Assembly: GCA_031763025.1 (NCBI GenBank)
Contig: JASSKH010000003.1
Location: forward strand, 16,922,992-16,986,991
Direction of reading: 5' to 3'
Length of the DNA stretch: 64,000 nt
From: Macrocystis pyrifera
Lineage: Eukaryota > Sar > Phaeophyceae > Laminariales > Laminariaceae
This document shows, piece by piece, positions 57,051-64,000 of the stretch. Position 1 is the first letter of the stretch; every line of letters begins with the position of its first letter. Below the pieces are notes generated by a model that was given only the letters and a program-made list of their open reading frames with translations, had not been told where the DNA came from and ran no database searches. The position numbers were made by a program, and so were the translations under genes.

Positions 57051-59032
57051 AACATTACACTATTAATAGCTATAGTTTCCATGCGCACGTCAATTGACGG
57101 CTTCGCGATACCATAAAAACGGATTATCAGGACACAGGGGTGACACTAGTGCTGCACTCTATGTACACTATACTAGCAGTATGTGTTTTGTGAGGGATGA
57201 CTGGTGGTACGGTAGGGTGTGACACCATCGTTTTCACTACCACGTTTACGCCACTTGGCCGAGCGGCTCTGCATCCCACTCAAAGTTGGACGCAAATATA
57301 GTTTGTTGTCGGAGAGTACCAGGTAACAAACAATCCCATCATTTCCGGTGAGCACCGCGAACACAAAAAAAGCTTGAAGAGTCAAGAATGCCAAGAAAAA
57401 ATATGTCATTCGGCCGAGTGGCTCTCATCGACTGAAAGTATAGGACATAAAAGTCGCCCCATGCCAGCGCCAGTCGGATCCCCAAGCACAGACAGCTAGA
57501 CTTTCTAGGGCAGTCTGTGCTCCGTGCTGCGATTAACCTTTTCACTACTTCAGCACTACTGTGTACATACTATTGCTGCAGAGTTTGCTGCAAACAATGT
57601 CCAACTCTGAATCCAATCCAACCAACCTTCGAAAAAAAAACACGTGGGTGCAGTAAAAAAAGAGGTGCCTTTAGTAAAGTACAGACAGTGAACTCAAACA
57701 ACAGCGATTTATTTTGATGCGGAGAGTGTCAAGATGTGGAGGGTATCAGGGTGTACGTAGAGCGTACCAGGTATCAGGCAAGCAAGTGGTCCCGATATTG
57801 TGCACCCACCACTGATTCCTGTCCCAGCGCGTCCCAGCCATCTTACCTCGGGCGAACGAATGTCCTTGTACAAATCCGCCGTCTAACAGTGGGGAAAGTA
57901 GACGATATCACCCTGACCGGTACCGTAGGTACTATCGGCACAAATGGGTGTATAGGAACGTGCATCTATTTCCGGTACCAACGGGGGCCCGTCAGCACGG
58001 CAGAGGGCGGATACCTAAGATCTCGGGTTGCAATCACAATCAAGAGGGTGCCCCTGACCACTGCGACCACCCGCAGGGCGTACGGATGGGTTATCACTGG
58101 GAGTTTATGCTGCGGCAAAGAGCGTGGGTGGAAGGGGTACCTAGCAACACGATCAATTTAGTGTATCATATGCGACAATAGGGAGCACTGAGGGGGGAAC
58201 CAGGAGTGGGTTACTGATACTGCTGTAGTAATGGTGGTGAAAGGACGGCCGAGGGGAGAAATAGGAAGAGAAGATCCGTGATGATGACACTGTCGGGGCT
58301 TGTTAGGCCGAAGGAAGGAAAGGGTTGCACGCAGGAATACGAACGAAGGACGAAAAGGCGGGCATGGCAGGTGGCGAAAACTTGCCTCCTCAGCAGCAAT
58401 CTCCTATCACACGCAAACGGCTCTTGGTTTTCGGACGCCTAGCGCGCGCTTGCGAAAGCAGAAGTAGGGGGAGCACAATAAATGGAGGTGCGATGAACGT
58501 GCTCGTATCATACGTGGTGGCATAAAATGCGTGGTGATGGTGTTCATGTGTAAAATAGTAGGTGGTTTGGGGCGGAAATGATCTAAGGTTAGGTACACAG
58601 CAGTACTACAGGTATTGAGTACAAAATAAACTTTATCTGCGCGAGGGCTCAAGATTGAAGTTGGGGGCTTTCGTGTTGTTTTGGTGACGGCCCTATTTAC
58701 CTTTTCCCTTTTCCTTTTAAAGCAAAGGAGCAAGTGGCTACATCAGTAGTAGCAGAGCTAGACGTCACGCACGAACGGACGAAACCAGGGTTAACCGTTG
58801 TCTCTGTCAGGTCGGCAAACGCCAAAACGGCCAACGACGTCAGTCAGGCAGTCGGGTCACCTACTACCAGGTGAGCAATCGACGAAAATACAAGCCAATC
58901 GTTAATTAAGCGCTAGCCAACGAACGATATGCTTATACTATCCAGCCCAAATCAGACCCCCTCGGCTTTTTGCTGGAACCTATATAAGGTATTGACCTTT
59001 AACTTGTAGGTACGGCAGGTGTTACTTAAATT

Positions 59033-60027
59033 TAGGGTTTTAGCCAAAATCAGGTATATCTGGCCACTTTTGGGCCAAAATCAGTTCCATCCTACAAACA
59101 AGTACAAAACACACGCACCCCTGGAGCCCTGCTATTGGCCAGGCTGACAACGTAACTGATTTGGCTCGAAAAAGCCAAGGTATACCTGATTCTTTCTACT
59201 CTGTCTAGCTTTCAACTGATTTTGGCCAACTTTGAACCAATCAGAGAGGCCATATACGTACACCGTGTTGTTTTCTGGTATATGCGTCTGCCCTCCCTCG
59301 GTTGAAACTCTTCTGTATTGACGTATAAACTCTGTACTCGTACGTCGTACGTAAAAGTACGTATATACATGCATGCATGCATGCATGCGTATACGCTGGT
59401 TTCACTTTTTCTCCCTTGGAGTGTGCGATATGCTTCAGTTATTACGGGGGTCCATAGTTAATAGGACCTATGGTATAGATAAAAACCTATATATTTACCT
59501 ATTTTTACTAACAAAATTTGGTCCCGTTAACTGTGGACCCCCGTAATAGTTGTTGTGTGTACTCTGTTGTTTTCTATGTTTCTATGTTCACAGCAGTCTT
59601 TACAGCACCATGGTCACACGGCATTTCGTCTGCACCACCCCCGCGTCGAGGTGGTCTCAGGTTTGGTACGGCAAGATAATTTCGTGCCGAGCAGGCGGTT
59701 CCGCGAGGACCGTCTGGAAGCTTTAAAGCTGTCAACGGGGGGGGGCGCCAGAGTAAATACTCTTGGCGCTCCCGCCGTGGCGAAACAAACGAAGCATATT
59801 AGTAGTGACTCTCTGCAGGTCCAAGTGGAGCCCGTGGTACCTACACCCTGAAGAAAACAAAACGATTCAGATTTTGGAAGCACGCTTATATAGTGCTTTA
59901 GGCGCATTCTTTTTCACCGGATTGTCATGGACATCACACCGCTCGTGGCGCGCGTTTTTACTTGGTTTTAGAATGTACCTTATTTTGGCTCTAACGGATC
60001 AGGTATACCTGATTTTGGCATTGGCCA
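59033..60027 (-). mobile_element. 1-kb TIR element, copy 2, carrying a nested MITE
   Basis: Reverse-orientation copy of the element at 30879-31759. The ends read AGGGTTTTAGCCAAAATCAG then GTATATCTGG at the left and, on the other strand, GGCCAATGCCAAAATCAGGT then ATACCTG. It is longer than copy 1 by about one MITE (59442-59546). Confidence 0.8.
59442..59546. mobile_element. TA-flanked MITE, copy 6, nested in the 1-kb element
   Basis: TTACGGGGGTCCATAGTTAA at the left and CCCCCGTAA at the right, with TA on both sides. Copy 1 of the host element lacks it, which fixes both ends of the insertion. Its body matches copies 1 and 4 closely. Confidence 0.92.
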
Positions 60028-63000
60028 TTAAACTTATACCCCTTAGCTACACCCACTTGCCGCTTGTCGGGGGCAAACATTGTGTTTGCAGTTTGCAGTG
60101 TCGTGAAACGTGAAACGTGAAAGGGTTTCATGCGGGCTTTTGGTACCAGGCACTACCGGCTACCGTGTATAGGTACTGCTCTACCGTGTACGTATTACAG
60201 GTGACGTTGTGACTTACCGCTTCCTGTTATAACTACTGGGAGTTGTGTACATACTATTACCTGTAGCTGCGGTATCAATGTTGCTCCGCCGGACTGCCAC
60301 AACTACTGCTGTACCTGCGTCTTGATCTCGATGTATCGATTTCTCTGTATTCTTTCACGCGGCGTGAGGTGCGGGTTACGGGGTGGCCGTATACATCTGG
60401 CATGGGTGCGCAGCGGGGGGGGGGGGTCTGTATGCAGGCGGGCGTGCATGTGCAGCAGCAGTGCATAGATCATCCGTCACCGCAGCACGACGAGCATATA
60501 CATGCTAAAATAATCGTGTATCCATATGACACAAAGCGCGTTATACTCATACAAGAACAGCACCATCAGGATATGTGTGACACTCACTACTATTAATAGT
60601 GTTGTGTGTATATACGAGTATAGAGATCAGGAATCACGATACGAGGGCCTCTTTTTGTCTCCGTCGTCGGGGCGATCGATCCTAAAAGAGCAGAACACAA
60701 AGAGGCGGCGGCAGCAATAGCACTGTACGTGCGCAAAGTGTTTTACCAAGTACCTGGTACCTGGTATACACAAGAAGTAGAGTGGTTGTGTCTGCGTTCC
60801 TCTGCAACTGCAACCAAATGTTTCGGGGGCAAACTACAATGATACTTGATAATAAATTTTCATCTTGAATCAGAGTTGGACCATTTTTTCATTTGTTCAG
60901 CAGCAGCAGTAGAAACGCGTTAGACGATCTAAAACAATTACCACAAGCAGTTGTATCAAACGGTAGCACGGCTGACCGTCGTCGTCGTCGTTGTGTTTTT
61001 TTTTAAATATATACCACCATCACAAGCAGCCGGGGATATGGTTTTTACAGTTCCGTCCGTCAAGTATGCAACAAAAAACTGCTGTGCATGATACGCACAT
61101 ACAACACATACAACGCATACAAACACTGCATTAGTGTTGCATACGTATGAATATTTGTTATCGTGGAGGGGCTTCACAAAGTAAAAAAACCGAGGGAGCA
61201 TGATCAGCTCCTCTGTGTTGCATAGTGACTCATTCGTAGTTAAATAAGAGTCACCTGAAGCTGCGAGTATGCTGGTGTTACGGTCTTCGAAGAAAGGCAA
61301 CACCGCTATACCTTGAGCCCATAGAGTGTACCAGGTATCAGTACTCCGGAGTAGTATGTCTTATGTGTCTTAGATGACAGCGCCATAGGCCCTAGCCCCT
61401 AATACTACCACTGCTGTAGCATAGATAGGCGGCCGTGCTGCTCGGTGATAAAGACCCGACAGAGGGCGACTGGCCATTCCATTGCCGACAAAAACAAAAA
61501 AGGCCTGTGGAGGGAGTCGACTCTTCCCATTATAGGGCTTGCAGTTTAGGTTTATTTTTTCTTGCCGGTTGAGCTCCCCGAAAAGCGAACAATTAGTATA
61601 CCGTTTAGTACGTACGAAACTTTTACTACCTGGTACAATACAGTGCCTTTGTTTTAGGGCTACCAATAGCGCATAGAAATCTTGGTCGGGTTGCGCGAAA
61701 AAAAAAAATCGCAGGCATGACTCGGTCGAGATATTGAGCTCCTCGTATGAGTTCAAAACATACGTAGGCGCCACCCCTACCGAGGCACTGGTCAGGACAC
61801 AAAAAAAAAACTGGAAACACGATGGGGGGGGGTGATGGGGTGAGCGGAGTAACATTGCAGCAATGAACAGATTGACCTTAACCTGCCTCCGGTGAACATA
61901 GCAAAACATGTTTGTGCCTGCTGCAGTATTGTCGCGGAGTGTGGGCGCATAAGAGGAAGGTCTATTTACAGCGCCACAGATTTGATCTTGCAGGGGTCGG
62001 GCTGTTCTCTATTGCACGACTAAATACGGGCTAAGAAAGAGCACTTTCCAGTGGTAAGGCACGGGCGTGTAGATCCAACCCAATCTCTAACCCTAACCCT
62101 GACACCAACTCGGAGCCAAAACGGGCCAAAAACGCGGCTGGCTGCTGCGTAGCTTTGGATACGTTCTCTTTTCGAAGTGCAGACTACAGCATTTTCCTGT
62201 CCGACCAACAGTAGGGGCTGAAAAACTGCCCTGAGGTTGCACTTTCCGCCTTGCTTAGTACGGCGTTGTAAAGCTACCAGTACTGCACGCGGTATTGTAT
62301 CAGAAGGCCGGTCAGAAATCAGGGAAAAATATTATTTTTCCGCGTGTTGTAGTTTTCTTTCTTTCTCGCTTTTTACTCGCTAACCCTAGACTTAGCACCT
62401 GGACACTGCTGCGCCCGGTACCTTTCTTTGGGAATTCTCAATTTTCCAGCTTTCAACGGTCTCTACGAATTCGCGAGATTCGATACAAAAAACAAGGGGA
62501 AGTTGGGAAAGACACGTAGTATCGAAATGCCGACATACCGAAAGCGATGCGCGAATTATTTTATTCAAACGGTAGACCATAGAGCGACGGCGACTCATTC
62601 GCCACAGCAAGCGTGCGTAACACTTGCCACGCACTAATGATAGTCGCAAGGTCCATGTCTGCCGTTGCAAGTCAGTACCAAACCACACACGGATTAGGAT
62701 GCCTGATAGAATTTCAGTACGCGGAAGCGTTCGCTGACTTCTATTGCCTGCGATTGACTTACATGTGTGATACTCGCGGAAGACAGGATTGATCGAAATT
62801 CAAGTCAAGCTTCGATACCTCCACAATGAACCAACCGCTTATCGTAAGAGGTTGCGCAGCGTATCGCAACGTTAACGCTTTGCCAGATGACCATATAATC
62901 GTTTCGTTTCATAGCTCGAAGGTGTCTTGGTTTAATACGTAGAACACCAGGTACAGGAGTGTATGCAGCAAGGATTTAATGAAGTCAACAAACAAACTGA

Positions 63001-63271
63001 GCAAAGGGCACGACGTCCACGGCAACACTCCGAAAATATACACCACCAGGTATAAGGTTATGCGCACTAAATTGATCGCTCCGCTCCTATCGGCCAAAGG
63101 TCGTCGCATTCAAGTGTCAAAGGGCACGGCGTGCACGGCAACACTCCGAAAACGTATACCAGGTACATAGTTTTGCGCACTACATTGACGTCGTTCCGCT
63201 CCTATCGGCCAAACGGTCGTCTCATTCAAGTATCAACCGAACACCCCTTTCACCTCGATCCCAATGCCCTC

Positions 63272-64000
63272 TCACCAAAGCGAAGCAACACCCCTCCCCC
63301 TCCCTCCTCCTCCCCCCCCCCCTCCCTCCTTCCCGAAGCCGAATAACATTCGAAACCCCAGACCGAAACAAGAGCGTGCAAACGAGGGGGGTAAATAGGG
63401 GCAATGTACGCGCCACCACCCACAACTACGGCTTCCCCCGCCTTCGCTGTGTTGAGAGCCCTTTTTAGCCCCGCGCCCCCCTCCAACGACCGCGTCGTAC
63501 TGCTTGAGCGCGGTGTTCCCCGCCTTCCTTCCCGTCAAAGTACGCCCATCCAACGGAATATAGGCGTAAGGTTCCAGAGTAGCACCCTTCCTCTTCACGT
63601 CCCCGCCCGCCTTCTTTGACCGGAACTCCGCCCCCGTGGCGGTACCCCTGACCGCCCTAACCTTCTGCCTCTTATCGGAACCGCCCCCTCGGCCGCCACC
63701 GCGGCCACCGGCGTCGCCGCGTCCAGCCGCGCCTCCCCTTCCGCGTCCCCCCCCAGGGATTGCTCTCCCCTGGGCACCTTTAGATGTACCCGCGCCGGCT
63801 TCGTCTGCCGCCGCTCGTGCCCTCCGCCCGGGCATGTGCGCGAACCCGGCTTCGTCCTTGCCGGTGTCGACGTTGTAGTCGCTGCCCCCATCCCCGTCGC
63901 TGTCCGCGTCGTTGTCCCGCGCGCGCTTCCCTCTCCGCCCCCCCCCGTCATCGCTGTCATCATCGTCGCTACCCCCTGGTATCACAAACTTTCCGTCGCG
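63272..64000 (-). CDS. RRP12: RRP12-like pre-ribosome export factor, C-terminal exon (partial)
   Basis: RRP12 is a HEAT-repeat protein needed for maturation and export of pre-40S (and pre-60S) particles. Only the C-terminus is present, and the frame is open to the window edge (DGKFVIPGGSDDDDSDD). An acidic stretch and an RG-rich, basic segment follow (KRARDND; GGRGGGRGGGSDKRQK). Then comes the signature GAEFRSKKAGGDVKRKG and EPYAYIPLDGRTLTGRK, which matches the conserved RRP12 tail (AEFRAKKARGDVKKKG...DPYAYIPLN). The true end is uncertain. The frame runs on to 63272 through unlikely sequence (SCGWWRVHCPYL). One extra base in the G-run after DAVVGG would end it within about five residues, and a further splice is also possible. 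Confidence 0.85.
   Translation of the reverse strand, partial: RDGKFVIPGGSDDDDSDDGGGRRGKRARDNDADSDGDGGSDYNVDTGKDEAGFAHMPGRRARAAADEAGAGTSKGAQGRAIPGGGRGRGGAAGRGDAGGRGGGRGGGSDKRQKVRAVRGTATGAEFRSKKAGGDVKRKGATLEPYAYIPLDGRTLTGRKAGNTALKQYDAVVGGGRGAKKGSQHSEGGGSRSCGWWRVHCPYLPPSFARSCFGLGFRMLFGFGKEGGGGGGGGRGRGVASLW

Larger units (their letters stand above)
54256..63271. other. 9-kb region without recognised gene, rich in repeats
   Basis: The region lies between the HMG-box gene start and the RRP12-like 3' end. It holds the MITE palindrome (55634-55673), the 540-bp repeat with flanking direct repeats (56095-57050), and the second 1-kb TIR element with a nested MITE (59033-60027). The open frames at 57736-58161 and 61370-61909 carry no motif I recognise. 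About 54600-55650 is simple-sequence-like (TAGTA, TATTAATAGT). Confidence 0.5.

Noticed and set aside
57240..57480. tRNA-like box A motifs (TTGGCCGAGCGGCT and TCGGCCGAGTGGCT), reminiscent of Leu/Ser tRNAs
   Set aside because: No box B or T-arm follows at tRNA distance, and no acceptor stem can be drawn. They may be short repeats.
57736..58161. 141-codon plus-strand frame
   Set aside because: No recognisable domain, repeat-rich surroundings and no codon pattern like the real exons; probably chance.
62080..62105. TAACCCTAACCC, a telomere-like repeat
   Set aside because: Only two units; expected by chance in a window of this size and not at a sequence end.

Overview
The window looks like nuclear DNA of a stramenopile, most likely a brown alga. 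This is inferred from the overall style: spliced genes with GT-AG introns of up to 6.5 kb, GC-rich exons coding long Q/G/P/A-rich tracts, AT-richer introns full of non-autonomous repeats, and no bacterial gene organisation. No alignment or search was possible, so the taxon is an inference. Protein families were recognised by eye from conserved motifs and from splice junctions whose phases close.

Layout. (1) 4090-8850 (+): 3' part of a CNOT4/NOT4-like gene (end of RRM, CCCH finger, long low-complexity tail); its RING exon was not found. (2) 21766-11570 (-): a five-exon FoP/CHTOP-like mRNA-export adaptor, with a 6.5 kb first intron packed with repeats. (3) 22277-39130 (+): a complete nine-exon RBM26/RBM27-like RNA-binding protein of about 1,756 residues, divergent from gene 2 with only 510 bp between start codons. 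(4) 54255-47482 (-): a 123-residue single-HMG-box protein. (5) 64000-63272 (-): C-terminal end of an RRP12-like pre-ribosome factor, running off the window edge. Genes 1/2 and 3/4 are convergent. Four of the five genes act in RNA metabolism (deadenylation/ubiquitin ligase, export, nuclear RNA decay, ribosome maturation).

The rest is dominated by repeats: a TA-flanked MITE family (six copies, one reduced to a perfect palindrome, one split by a SINE), a tail-to-tail pair of tRNA-headed poly(A) SINEs, a TTAA-flanked hairpin MITE, a 0.9-1.0 kb TIR element (two copies, one with a nested MITE), a 0.75 kb foldback-like element, about 32 units of a 43-bp satellite in three blocks of alternating orientation, a 65-bp repeat whose 3' end runs into poly(C), a 540-bp repeat with the same GAGTAC-C(n) end, and several C25-C38 tracts. 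The short words TACTGCTGT and TACCWGGTA recur far above chance in non-coding DNA.

Six reading-frame breaks inside otherwise coherent exons fall at or beside G or C runs, pointing to homopolymer indels in the assembly rather than to pseudogenes.
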